Assembly (NCBI RefSeq): GCF_040412085.2
Contig: NZ_CP115920.1
Coordinates: forward strand, 1,054,001-1,118,000
Length of the DNA stretch: 64,000 nt
Origin: Vibrio sp. CB1-14
GTDB taxonomy: Bacteria > Pseudomonadota > Gammaproteobacteria > Enterobacterales > Vibrionaceae
Direction of reading: 5' to 3'
Shown here: positions 10,928-19,671 of the stretch, in pieces
Position numbering within the stretch: position 1 is the first letter of the stretch
Layout: every line of letters starts with the position of its first letter
Translations under genes and position numbers: made by a program
The notes under the pieces: model-generated
Told to the model about the DNA's origin: nothing
What the model saw: the letters and a program-made list of their open reading frames with translations, nothing else
The model's database searches: none

Positions 10928-10992
10928 AACTGCATCTCGAAATAAGCCAATTTAATGGCAGTATATACGAAGTCAGCACAAAAGTGAGAGCA

Positions 10993-11026
10993 TAAAAACC
11001 GGAGTGAACAGGCGATCCACTCCGGT
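10993..11026 (-). terminator. Terminator downstream of the DUF3149 gene
   Basis: ACCGGAGTG and CACTCCGGT form a perfect 9-bp stem (10998-11006 with 11018-11026). Read leftward, the stem is followed by TTTT, which fits termination of the small gene at 11065-11205 ahead of smrA. Confidence 0.8.
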
Positions 11027-11064
11027 GCATAGCAGTTATCTATTTACATAGACGCTAAGCGATT

Positions 11065-11205
11065 CTAGTGAGGAGATTTGTCATTCATTACTTTATATAT
11101 GAAGAAAGCACCGTAAAACAGCATCAGACCAAACGCCCCAAAGATGACAATCATCGAAGACAAGCCCACTGCATTACCAAATAGGAGATCAAGCCAAAAG
11201 TCCAT
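11065..11205 (-). CDS. DUF3149 small inner-membrane protein
   Basis: A 46-residue protein starting MDFWLDLLFGNAVGLSS, with one long hydrophobic segment (MIVIFGAFGLMLFYGAFFIYKV) and a short polar tail. The pattern matches the DUF3149 family of Vibrio and relatives; function unknown. I set the start at ATG 11205 because TGGAGG sits just upstream; a further in-frame start at 11265 would add 20 residues with no ribosome binding site. It is single-gene, with its own terminator at 10993-11026. Confidence 0.85.
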   Translation of the reverse strand: MDFWLDLLFGNAVGLSSMIVIFGAFGLMLFYGAFFIYKVMNDKSPH

Positions 11206-11462
11206 GTTTCCTCCAAAAAGTAGTGAAGACAGAGTTACGTTAACGTTTGGTGCAAAAATGAACACTGATCTGGATCAATTGTACCCAGACTGTTAATGGC
11301 CTGTATGTTAGTGTGTGTATTTGGTCACATTTTTCGTGCTTCTGGCTAGTTGCTGACCAAACAACTCGGTTTTAGTAAAAAGATGCCATAAAAGCCTTGC
11401 ACGCCTCAGAATTATCAGTAATATACGCATCCGTTGACAGGCAATAAGCCACTCAGCAATCT

Positions 11463-11539
<77 letters not shown>

Positions 11540-11550
11540 TTTTTAGAAAA

Positions 11551-11575
11551 GCCTCGCTATTTAGCGAGGCTTTTT
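11551..11575 (+). terminator. Rho-independent terminator after tRNA-Pro
   Basis: GCCTCGCTA, loop TT, TAGCGAGGC, then TTTTT. It starts 12 bases after the CCA end of the tRNA. Confidence 0.93.
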
Positions 11576-11635
11576 GCGTTTTGGCGAAAGCAATTTTGTA
11601 AACGATGTGCCCGGTTTGTACAAGATCGCAGTGAG

Positions 11636-11796
11636 CAGGCGATGCGACGTAGGAGCTAGTCTTGGTTCTCCCCCTTGATAACGGGGCGCGTAGCTGGGGG
11701 AGTTAGAGGGGGTGCTCTTGGTTTTTTATCTTTAATTTTAGAGTGTTAAAGATATAAGAGCACCCCTCCCAGCCTCCCCTTATTAAGGGGAGGAGC
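11636..11796. repeat. GC-box palindromic repeat, copy 1 (rearranged form)
   Basis: Two GC-rich modules flank a 36-base AT-rich stretch. Module A (11636-11719) runs from GCGATGCGACG through GTTCTCCCCCTT to GGGGTGCTCTT. Module B (11756-11796) runs from AAGAGCACCCC through CCTCCCCTTATTAAGGGGAGG. Both modules recur at 31897-32044, but with the GAGCACC heads pointing outward there and inward here. Module B is itself a palindrome centred on CCCCTTATTAAGGGG. The sequence is non-coding and lies between tRNA-Pro and the leftward gene at 11812. The family looks like a dispersed, non-autonomous Vibrio intergenic repeat, but I cannot name it. Confidence 0.75.
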
Positions 11797-11811
11797 AAAA
11801 GATCGTCTACT

Positions 11812-12225
11812 TTAAACCGCAACAACTTCACGGCGCGCTATTACCTTACCAATAACCCCTTCAATACCCAACACTGCAAAAATAATCGCAAAAAACGCCA
11901 CAACGCCACCAAACGCACCAGTAAATGCAACATGCTGACCAAATAGCATCGCAATTACACCCATGGCCACAAACTTAGAGCCAACCAAAATAATGTATGA
12001 AGACACGCCGCGTTTGAGCTTTGGCATCGTTTTGTGCGTCAGGAAATAGGCCGCCATCACTTTCTCCAAAGAAATAGCTCCTTTTAGCATTCCTGCCAGT
12101 ATGACCGAAGCCAGTACCGCTACTTCTAGGCTAGCAATAAATACCCAGTCCCAAGATGCGTTTAAGACCAACATAACGATAGTGGTGATAACAGAGCTGA
12201 TGGCGATATCTTTAAGCATTTTCAT
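11812..12225 (-). CDS. Unrecognised four-helix membrane protein
   Basis: A 137-residue hydrophobic protein beginning MKMLKDIAISSVITTIVMLV. About four membrane segments can be placed (roughly residues 6-24, 27-47, 76-96 and 100-125), with one polar loop (LTHKTMPKLKRG) between the second and third. An AGAGGAA ribosome binding site precedes ATG 12225. I recognise no family. It is transcribed alone and leftward, between the palindromic repeat and the formate dehydrogenase leader. Confidence 0.75.
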   Translation of the reverse strand: MKMLKDIAISSVITTIVMLVLNASWDWVFIASLEVAVLASVILAGMLKGAISLEKVMAAYFLTHKTMPKLKRGVSSYIILVGSKFVAMGVIAMLFGQHVAFTGAFGGVVAFFAIIFAVLGIEGVIGKVIARREVVAV

Positions 12226-12356
12226 TGATTGATTCCTCTTGGAGTAGTTCTTGCTGACGTGCTTAAAGTACCAATTACAGGAGGACTACTTTTACCATTT
12301 TACGCCATCAGCGGATGCTGATTAAGTGTTATTGTCACACATTTGTTGGGTTTATT

Positions 12357-12384
12357 TTGACCTTTAAAAGTGTGTGGTTATACT
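12357..12384 (+). promoter_or_regulatory. Sigma-70 promoter candidate for the formate dehydrogenase gene
   Basis: TTGACC at 12357-12362 and TATACT at 12379-12384 are separated by 16 bases, close to the consensus. A start near 12391 would leave a leader of about 265 bases before ATG 12658. The interval 12226-12657 contains no gene that I can support. Confidence 0.55.
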
Positions 12385-12474
12385 AAAGGCAGTTATGCTC
12401 CTATTTGTAAATCCCCCTTTGCGGTGGACCCCCTGAGAGCGAAAAAAATTCTCATTTTAGATTTGTTCTACCAC

Positions 12475-12490
12475 TGTGACGACGATCACA
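12475..12490. promoter_or_regulatory. Consensus CRP site upstream of the formate dehydrogenase gene
   Basis: TGTGA-CGACGA-TCACA matches the CRP core exactly on both half-sites. It lies 168 bases before the start codon and about 85 bases downstream of the sigma-70 candidate at 12357. CRP could therefore repress that promoter or activate a nearer one. An FNR site (TTGAT-N4-ATCAA) is a poorer fit. Confidence 0.65.
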
Positions 12491-12657
12491 ATCAGCTTGG
12501 TTGCTGACGATTTGCTGTACCTGCCACATCTTTATCGATTTGCCCGCTAGATGGATCGCGGCAAACTTATTGGTGTTGATTTTGGGTGCGATCCGTCTTG
12601 ATGCCACTCGGCATTCACAGTGGGCTAATAACCATCTGTCTAAAAAGAGATAGCTCT

Positions 12658-15600
12658 ATGAATGTAATTATCAATGGTCAGTCTTACCTACTGCGTGACA
12701 GCAAGAGCATTCTTGATGTGGCCAAAGATATCAAAGTGGATGTTCCGTCACTGTGCTCAATCAGCAAGCATGCAGAGAAACAATCGTGCGACATGTGTGT
12801 GGTCGAAGTTGTCGGCCAAGGGGTGGTTAAAGCTTGTGAAACCCAAGTGCAAGATGGGATGACCATCGTTACCGAATCCACCCAACTCAACACATTGCGC
12901 CGTCAAGCGCTCAATAAAATATTCGCGGATCACAACGCCGATTGTGAAGCGCCATGCAAAGTCGCTTGTCCTGCGAATGTTGATATTCAAACTTACCTCT
13001 ATCACATCGCCGAGGCCGATCATCATCAAGCAGTGAAAGTCATCAAAGACACACTGCCTATGCCCATCTCCATAGGCCGAGTCTGCCCTGCGTTTTGTGA
13101 GCACGAATGTCGCCGAAGCTTAGTCGATGAGCCGCTGGCCATTCGTCAGCTTAAGCGCCACGCTGCCGATATTGACTTATCCCTTGCGGAACAGTTCGAG
13201 CCATCAAAGCTGCCTTACAACGGCCATCGAGTCGCCATCGTTGGTGCTGGCCCTGGTGGTCTAGCTTGTGGTTACTATCTCAGTTACCAAGGTTTCGCTG
13301 TCGATGTGTTTGAATCTATGCCGCAAGCGGGCGGTTGGCTGCGTTACGGGATCCCAGAATACCGTCTGCCTAAAGATATCCTAGACAAAGAAATTGAGCT
13401 GATGTGTCGAGGTGGGATGCAAATTCGAACCAACACTGTGCTTGGCAAAGATGTCACTCTTGATGATCTGACCGCCAATTATGAAGCGGTTTGCCTTGCT
13501 GTTGGCGCAACCAAAGCGGTGAACATGCCTTATCCAGGCTCAGATTTGGATGGCTGTATTCTTGGTGTTGATTATCTTAAAGATCATATGACCGACAAGC
13601 ACTTTACCATGGGTCGTAAAGTGGCGGTGATTGGTGGCGGCAATACTGCGATAGACTGTGCGCGTACCGCTATCCGTGAGGGGGCAGACACCACGATTAT
13701 TTATCGTCGTACTCGCAATGAAATGCCTGCCGAGCTGCATGAAATTGAAGCGGCTGAACTTGAAGGCGTGAAGTTCAAGTTCCTAACCAACCCCAAGAGC
13801 AACGTGGCTGATGAAAAGGGTAGAGTTAAGGCCATTGAGCTGGAAGTTATGGCGTTGGGCGAACCTGATAGTTCAGGGCGCCGTCGCCCAGTGTCTACTG
13901 GTGAAACCCAGACTCTTGAGTTTGATACCGTTATTTCTGCTTTATCACAAAAGCCGGATGTGGAGTTCCTAAAAACTGCCCGCCAATCTCTCCCGTTGAC
14001 CGATTGGGGAACGGCATCCGCCGATGGTGATTCCATGCACCATGGCTACAACGTCTATAGCATCGGTGATTTTAGGCGCGGCCCTGCGACGGCCATTGAA
14101 GCCATTGCCGATGGTAAAAAAGCCGCCGACGCCATTGAGCGCTACATTCTCGAAGGGCATTTTAAACCGGAACCTGCGCCGTTTAATAGCCGAAAAGCTG
14201 AGCGATTAACCGAAGTTCGCCAAGCGGAGTATTTGCAAGAGCGCGCCAAGTCGAGAGCCAAAGCGACTCATCTCGATGTTGAACTGTGCCAAACCAGTTA
14301 TCAAGAAGTGGAACTGGGAATGACCGATGCGGACGCAATCGCAGAAGCTGCTCGCTGCTTAGAATGTGGCTGTCAGGCGAACACTCAATGTGATTTACGC
14401 GATTATGCCAGTGAATATCAGGTGGATTATCGAGAAATTGATACCGAAGATCGCAAGATGTTCCCGGTGGACAAATCCAGTGAGTTTATTGTGTTCGATG
14501 CTAACCGCTGTATTAGTTGTGGTTCGTGTGTGCATGCTTGTCAGACTGAATCAGTACATGGCATTTTAAACTTCTCTGAATCCGCACATAGACCCTCCTT
14601 CCCAGATGGCGCCACAATGGGGGACAGCAACTGCATTCAATGCGGTGCTTGTGTTCAGGTATGTCCAACAGGGGCGCTGGTGGATAAACGAGATAAATCT
14701 CACAGCCGTGTAGAAATGCTGACGCCAGTCAAAACCATCTGTACCTATTGCGGCGTGGGTTGCCGCGTTGAAATGTATGTTGATGCGGCCAACAACAAAA
14801 TTCGCTATGTGAAAGGTGACCCTACGTCGCCGGTCAATCAAGGTATGCTATGCGTGAAAGGTCGATTTGGTTTTGATTTCATTCATAGCGATGAAAGATT
14901 AACCACGCCTCTGATCAGAAAAGCTGGTGAGCTTGTGCCAGCGTCTTGGGATGAAACCATTAGTTACGTGGCGGACAAACTGACCAAGATTAAGTCGATG
15001 TATGGCAGTGATAGTCTAGCCGGGTTCTCATCAGCTAAAACCACCAATGAAGATAACTACGCGTTTCAAAAACTGTTTAGACGAGAGCTGGGTACCAACA
15101 ACATTGACCACTGTGCAAGGCTTTGTCACTCATCGACGGTGACCGGCCTTGAAGCCTCATTTGGTAGTGGTGCAATGACCAATGATATTCCAAGTATTGC
15201 GCACTCTGACGTCATTTTTATCATCGGCTCTGATACCAGTGCAGCGCACCCAATCATTGCGTCACATATCAAACAGGCGATTGCTGGTGGCGCTCGCCTT
15301 CTTGTCGCGGATCCGAAACGCATTGATATGGCTGACCACGCAGAGCTCTATGTACGCCATCGTCCCGGAACAGATGTGATGCTACTCAATGCCATCATGC
15401 ATGTTATCGACAAAAATGGCTGGCACGATCAAGCGTTTATCGATGAACGCACCGAGGGGTATGAATCGTTTGTCACTGAAATCCGAAAACCAGACTACAG
15501 CCCAGAAAATGCGGCGCTCATTACCGGTGTGGCCGCGTTTGATATTGAGCGTGTTGCCGAACTTATCGGTACTGCTAAAGTAACATCTGTGTTTTATTCG

Positions 15601-16773
15601 ATGGGCATCACTCAGCACACAACGGGTCATGACAATGTACGTTCCATTGCTAACTTGCAAATGCTCTGTGGCAATGTTGGTGTTGAAGGTGGCGGTATTA
15701 ACCCGCTTCGTGGTCAATCAAACGTACAAGGCTCTTGTGATATGGGGGCGCTGCCAACCGATTTCCCAGGCTATCAAAAAGTCACCGATCCAGAGGTGCA
15801 AGCGAAGTTTGCCAAAGTATGGAACAGTGACAACCTGCCAACCGAGCGCGGTAAGACGCTGACAGAGATCATCGACGGAGCCTGTGATGGCGACATCAAA
15901 GCCTTGTACGTGATGGGTGAGAACCCAGTATTGAGCGACCCAGATCAAGCACACGCGGTGCATGGTTTAAAATCTTTGGACTTCTTGATAGTGCAAGATA
16001 TCTTCCTCACCGAGACCGCGCAGCTAGCCGATGTCGTATTGCCTTCCTATTCCTTTGCCGAAAAAGCGGGGCACTTCACCAATACCGAACGACGAGTACA
16101 ACGTTTGGTACCGGCTGTACAAGCCCCGGGCGAGGCGCGTGAAGATTGGCAAATTATCCAATCTATCGCTAATGCGATGGGTAGCGATTGGCAATATGAG
16201 TCGGTTCAGGACATCACCGAAGAGATCGCTGATGTGACGCCGCAATACCACGGTATTCGCTGGCAGTCGGTGGGTAAAAATGGATTGCAGTGGCCGTGTA
16301 ATAACGTTAAGCCATTTGGTACTCGCATTATGCACCAAGACCAGTTTATTCGTGGTAAAGGTGCAATGGCAGCGATTCCATTTGAGTATGCGGCTGAGCT
16401 TCCGGATAAAGAGTTCCCTATGGTCCTCACCACAGGTCGCTTGCTTGAGCAGTTCCACACTGGAACCATGACGCGTAAAACCAAAGGGTTAGATAACCTT
16501 GCGGGGCCGCGCATTATGATGAGTGTAGAAGATGCCGAGGCGATGGGCGTCGCGAATGGCCAGCCAGTTAAGCTAGTGTCACGCCGTGGTGAGATCTCCG
16601 CGCCAGCGTTTGTTACTAAACGTATGCAGCAAGGGGTAGTGTTTGTCCCCTTCCATTTTGCAGAATCGGCGGCTAATAAACTCACTAATACGGCAACCGA
16701 TCCTCACGCCAAAATACCCGAGTTTAAGGTATCGGCAGTCAGATTGGAGCGGGTCACTCAGGCGGCGATGTAG
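12658..16773 (+). CDS. Single-chain formate dehydrogenase fused to an NAD(P)H:FAD (GltD-like) module
   Basis: A 1371-residue iron-sulfur molybdoenzyme predicted to oxidise formate and pass electrons to NAD(P) within one chain. In order: a 2Fe-2S domain (residues 1-75, CSISKHAEKQSCDMC); a GltD-like cysteine-rich segment (ACPANVDIQTYL, GRVCPAFCEHEC) with FAD site VAIVGAGPGGLACGY and NAD(P) site VAVIGGGNTAIDCAR; two 4Fe-4S clusters (CISCGSCVHAC, CIQCGACVQVC); the 4Fe-4S entry of the Mo domain (CTYCGVGCRVE); and the bis-MGD domain. The Mo ligand is Cys823 in CARLCHSST, where selenoproteins have Sec. NPLRGQSNVQGSCDMGALP is a formate dehydrogenase signature. I chose ATG 12658 because the 2Fe-2S domain begins there; an earlier in-frame start adds 24 unlike residues. 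Confidence 0.88.
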   Translation: MNVIINGQSYLLRDSKSILDVAKDIKVDVPSLCSISKHAEKQSCDMCVVEVVGQGVVKACETQVQDGMTIVTESTQLNTLRRQALNKIFADHNADCEAPCKVACPANVDIQTYLYHIAEADHHQAVKVIKDTLPMPISIGRVCPAFCEHECRRSLVDEPLAIRQLKRHAADIDLSLAEQFEPSKLPYNGHRVAIVGAGPGGLACGYYLSYQGFAVDVFESMPQAGGWLRYGIPEYRLPKDILDKEIELMCRGGMQIRTNTVLGKDVTLDDLTANYEAVCLAVGATKAVNMPYPGSDLDGCILGVDYLKDHMTDKHFTMGRKVAVIGGGNTAIDCARTAIREGADTTIIYRRTRNEMPAELHEIEAAELEGVKFKFLTNPKSNVADEKGRVKAIELEVMALGEPDSSGRRRPVSTGETQTLEFDTVISALSQKPDVEFLKTARQSLPLTDWGTASADGDSMHHGYNVYSIGDFRRGPATAIEAIADGKKAADAIERYILEGHFKPEPAPFNSRKAERLTEVRQAEYLQERAKSRAKATHLDVELCQTSYQEVELGMTDADAIAEAARCLECGCQANTQCDLRDYASEYQVDYREIDTEDRKMFPVDKSSEFIVFDANRCISCGSCVHACQTESVHGILNFSESAHRPSFPDGATMGDSNCIQCGACVQVCPTGALVDKRDKSHSRVEMLTPVKTICTYCGVGCRVEMYVDAANNKIRYVKGDPTSPVNQGMLCVKGRFGFDFIHSDERLTTPLIRKAGELVPASWDETISYVADKLTKIKSMYGSDSLAGFSSAKTTNEDNYAFQKLFRRELGTNNIDHCARLCHSSTVTGLEASFGSGAMTNDIPSIAHSDVIFIIGSDTSAAHPIIASHIKQAIAGGARLLVADPKRIDMADHAELYVRHRPGTDVMLLNAIMHVIDKNGWHDQAFIDERTEGYESFVTEIRKPDYSPENAALITGVAAFDIERVAELIGTAKVTSVFYSMGITQHTTGHDNVRSIANLQMLCGNVGVEGGGINPLRGQSNVQGSCDMGALPTDFPGYQKVTDPEVQAKFAKVWNSDNLPTERGKTLTEIIDGACDGDIKALYVMGENPVLSDPDQAHAVHGLKSLDFLIVQDIFLTETAQLADVVLPSYSFAEKAGHFTNTERRVQRLVPAVQAPGEAREDWQIIQSIANAMGSDWQYESVQDITEEIADVTPQYHGIRWQSVGKNGLQWPCNNVKPFGTRIMHQDQFIRGKGAMAAIPFEYAAELPDKEFPMVLTTGRLLEQFHTGTMTRKTKGLDNLAGPRIMMSVEDAEAMGVANGQPVKLVSRRGEISAPAFVTKRMQQGVVFVPFHFAESAANKLTNTATDPHAKIPEFKVSAVRLERVTQAAM

Positions 16774-17887
16774 TATCACTCCAAGTTTTTAGGATATCGA
16801 AAGGAGGCAAGCCATTGGGCTTGCTTCTTTGCCCTTGGCGCCATGCTTTTAGCTGATTGACGTAGGTAAGAATGTGCGCCACGGCAACGAACAGTTGATT
16901 GGGCACCATTTGATCGATTTGCGTGGTGTGATAGATAGCTCGGGTCAGTTCTGGGCTTTGCACGACTTCAACTTGATGCTTTGCCGCGAGTTCACGTATG
17001 TATACTGCTACATCGTTTTTTCCTTTCGCAACGACAAAGGGTGCTTCGGCTTGGGAGAGGTCGTAGACAAGTGCCACGCTATAGTGGGTTGGGTTAGTCA
17101 GTACGACACTGGCGTTCGGCACTCGCTCGTTGGCACCTCGTTTGGCATTCTGTGTTTGGATCTGCCGAATACGCGCTTTTACCTCGGGTCGCCCTTCTTG
17201 CTCTTTGTGCTCATCTTTTACCTCTTGCTTAGTCATTTTCATTTGCTTGGTGAACTCATGGCGTTGATAGGGAAAATCAATCAGTCCAAACAGTAAATAG
17301 CCCAAATACTCGACAGTAATTGAGCTTACAGTCGCGAGCACATTATCAAACGGCGCGCTAACAAGGCCGGTAATCACAGCCATGTACTGATTGATGACCC
17401 AATAGAGGATGGCGAAAAACAGCGACACCTTTACCGTATTTTTTATCAGCTCGACCACAGACTGGGTCGAGAAGATGCGTTTCAGTCCTTTGAGCGGGCT
17501 GATGCGCTCAAGCTTCGGTGCCAGCAGAGTCGGACTGTACACCCAGCCTCCCAATAGTGTTGAGCCTAAAATTGCGCTAATGAGCTGGTAGATCAACAGA
17601 GGAAAGAACAGCATGATCATCGCAAACAGTGCTTTGCCGACTAGCTCAATAAGCAGATGAAACTGGCCAATGATACTGATATCGAATTCATAGCAAATCA
17701 AAAACAGCTCAATCAAAGTTTGCCCAAGTCTATCTATGTTCAATACGTAATAGGCGACAACGACAACTAGCGTGAGTGAGGAGACAAAGTCTTTAGCTCT
17801 GGGGATCTGACCTTCCCGACGTGCCTTAGCCAACTTGTGCTGGCTGGGCAGTTCACTTTTGTCACCGCTGTCCTGATTATCAGCCAT
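16754..17887 (-). CDS. flhB: Lateral-flagellum-type export gate protein FlhB
   Basis: FlhB is the flagellar export switch protein. The 377-residue product is full length. It has the basic N-terminus (KLAKARREGQIPRAKD), four membrane segments, and a cytoplasmic domain with the self-cleaving NPTH motif at residues 265-268. The start overlaps fliR by eight bases, as in an intact operon. However, its last codons overlap the 3' end of the formate dehydrogenase gene by 20 bases, and flhA, which normally follows, is absent. With fliP broken and fliQ lost, the gate it serves cannot be assembled from this locus alone. Confidence 0.93.
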   Translation of the reverse strand: MADNQDSGDKSELPSQHKLAKARREGQIPRAKDFVSSLTLVVVVAYYVLNIDRLGQTLIELFLICYEFDISIIGQFHLLIELVGKALFAMIMLFFPLLIYQLISAILGSTLLGGWVYSPTLLAPKLERISPLKGLKRIFSTQSVVELIKNTVKVSLFFAILYWVINQYMAVITGLVSAPFDNVLATVSSITVEYLGYLLFGLIDFPYQRHEFTKQMKMTKQEVKDEHKEQEGRPEVKARIRQIQTQNAKRGANERVPNASVVLTNPTHYSVALVYDLSQAEAPFVVAKGKNDVAVYIRELAAKHQVEVVQSPELTRAIYHTTQIDQMVPNQLFVAVAHILTYVNQLKAWRQGQRSKPNGLPPFDILKTWSDTTSPPE

Positions 17888-18659
17888 TCGGAAGCCTCAA
17901 GATGTAATTGAGGTGTCGATTAAGCTCCAGTGCCAATTCAAAGTAATGATCGCCAATCCCAGTCAGCGACGCCATCATGGCAAAGAGCCCCAGTAACATA
18001 GTCATCGGAAAGCCAAGGGCGAAGACGTTAAGCGCTGGTGCTGCCTTATTCATTAATCCAAAGGTGATGTTACTGAGTAGCATGACAACAATCGCTGGGG
18101 CGGCCACTAGCAGCCCGGTTGCGAACATCCACGACACCATTTTGAGAACATAGTCGATGCTGGTAAAGGGAAACAGAGAGTCGAGTGGCCAGTGGGTGAA
18201 GCTGTTTTTAAGTTGCAGCAACACAATAAGATGACCATCGATGGATAGAAATAGCAGCATCGCAGTGATAAACATAATTCGACCGATAATCGCGATGCTT
18301 ACCCCATTGGCTGGGTCGTTCATAATCGCCATTGCCAGCCCCATTTGCATGGATATCGCTTGCCCAGCTATTGAGAAGATGGTGAAGAAAATCATCACCG
18401 CAAAGCCGATGAGAAACCCAAAGATCAATTGGTAAAGCGTGAAGATAATCGCGTCAATGGAGAATGGGTTGAAAGGGGGAACCGTGTCGATCATGGGAGC
18501 GAGTAGCAATGAGAATACAAATGCGAACAAAATTTTCACTCGCATCGGTATCGCTTTGTCGACGAAAAAGGGTGCAATCACAAACAGACCCGTTAAGCGC
18601 ACAAATGGCCACCAAATCAACCCAAGCCATTGCGTGATTTCGGTAAACGTGATGACCAT
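17880..18659 (-). CDS. fliR: Lateral-flagellum-type export gate protein FliR
   Basis: FliR forms the inner-membrane export gate with FliP and FliQ. The product is 259 residues, a normal length, with about six membrane segments, the family stretch GLAMAIMNDPANGVS near residue 110 and PALNVFALGFPMTMLLGL near residue 210. It appears intact. Its ATG lies only nine bases beyond the early stop of fliP, where fliQ (about 90 codons) should be. Downstream it overlaps flhB. Confidence 0.93.
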   Translation of the reverse strand: MVITFTEITQWLGLIWWPFVRLTGLFVIAPFFVDKAIPMRVKILFAFVFSLLLAPMIDTVPPFNPFSIDAIIFTLYQLIFGFLIGFAVMIFFTIFSIAGQAISMQMGLAMAIMNDPANGVSIAIIGRIMFITAMLLFLSIDGHLIVLLQLKNSFTHWPLDSLFPFTSIDYVLKMVSWMFATGLLVAAPAIVVMLLSNITFGLMNKAAPALNVFALGFPMTMLLGLFAMMASLTGIGDHYFELALELNRHLNYILRLPNG

Positions 18660-18668
18660 GGCATCACC

Positions 18669-19271
18669 CTACCTCAGTAGGAATGGCAAAAACAACATAA
18701 AGCCTATCTGAAAGGCCACTTTGAGTTCGCTGAGCAAATAGGCAGGCAAAAGAATAAGAAAAGGGATGGCTTCCTCGTCAGCGATTTTGGTTTCACCAGC
18801 GATCTTGGTGACTTGCTCTAGCGCTTTGCGCTGAGTTTGGTCGAGCATATAGCGCCGCAGCGGCTTCTCGGCGGTTTTGAGTGCTTGAATCAAGGTAGCT
18901 TCGCCATTGCTATAGGGCACGTAGGCGTCGTCGTAGATTTTTGTCCATACTGGGCGCATGATGAGCAGGGTAAAAATGAGCGCAATGCCGACCAGCACTT
19001 GATTGGGCGGGGTTTGCTGCAAGCCCAGAGCTTGACGAAGAATGGCAAGCACAATCACGATGCGAGTGAAGCTGGTACACATGATGACAAACGCAGGTAC
19101 AAAGCTGAGCAGCGTCATCAAGATCAGAATTTGCAGTTTTACGCTGTATTCTGTGCCATTGTCACCTTGAGTCTCGGTTAAAATGGTCAGCCCCTCGGCG
19201 TTCGCGAGGTAGGGCATTAGAAGCATTGAACAACCAACCAACCTTAGTGCGATTCGCAATGATCGTGTCAT
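18669..19271 (-). pseudogene. fliP: Truncated export gate gene fliP (C-terminal part lost with fliQ)
   Basis: The 200-residue product has a signal peptide (MTRSLRIALRLVGCSMLLM), the FliP signatures LSFVPAFVIMCTSFTRIVIV and LRQALGLQQTPPNQVL, and ends in VAFQIGFMLFLPFLLR. In intact FliP proteins the corresponding FLPFL is followed by about 50 more residues forming the last membrane segments. Here the frame hits TAG three codons past FLPF and fliR begins within ten bases. This is a deletion scar that removed the fliP end and all of fliQ. An alternative, a short natural FliP, is unlikely because no fliQ is present. Confidence 0.88.
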
Positions 19272-19281
19272 GAGCGCTTAC

Positions 19282-19671
19282 CTACTGACTTGGCTTTTTA
19301 ATGATGCTAAGCAGCCTGACACCATACTGGCCATTTTTAGACACGATCTCACCAGTGCCAAAAGAGGTGCCGTTAATTTTAATATCCACAGGATCGCCTT
19401 CGTGTTTCTCTAGCATAACAACACTGCCTGATTTGAGGTTGAGCAGCTCATCCAAGATCAGAGTCTTACGAGCAACCTCAACGGTGATATCGACCGGAAT
19501 ACTTTTTAGCAGGTTCACACTGCTTGCCGGCGAACTCTCGCTGGTATGCAGTTCTTCGTCTTCGAGATCGTCAAGATCCAAATCTAAATCGTCGAGATCA
19601 GGCAGTTCATCTTGTAGGTTCATGTCTTCGATGGAGACGTCGAGGTCTCGCGTTGGTTTGTTTTCAGCCAT
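19282..19671 (-). CDS. fliN: Flagellar C-ring protein FliN (lateral type)
   Basis: FliN forms the base of the flagellar switch complex. The 129-residue product has an acidic Asp/Leu-rich N-terminus (DELPDLDDLDLDLDDLEDEE) and a C-terminal SpoA domain with IPVDITVEVARKTLILDELL and VMLEKHEGDPVDIKING, the expected length and layout. It appears intact and overlaps the fliM remnant upstream by eight bases. Its SpoA partner FliM is broken here. Confidence 0.92.
   Translation of the reverse strand: MAENKPTRDLDVSIEDMNLQDELPDLDDLDLDLDDLEDEELHTSESSPASSVNLLKSIPVDITVEVARKTLILDELLNLKSGSVVMLEKHEGDPVDIKINGTSFGTGEIVSKNGQYGVRLLSIIKKPSQ

Noticed and set aside
12385..12657. Molybdenum-cofactor riboswitch in the formate dehydrogenase leader
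   Set aside because: The leader has small stems, but I could not match the known Moco RNA motif. A covariance-model search would be needed.
15100..15130. Selenocysteine in the formate dehydrogenase active site
   Set aside because: The codon at the Mo ligand position (15124-15126) is TGT, cysteine, not TGA. No recoding element is required.
18660..18668. Hidden fliQ between fliP and fliR
   Set aside because: Only nine bases separate the fliP stop from the fliR start, and neither overlapping frame encodes a two-helix FliQ-like protein.
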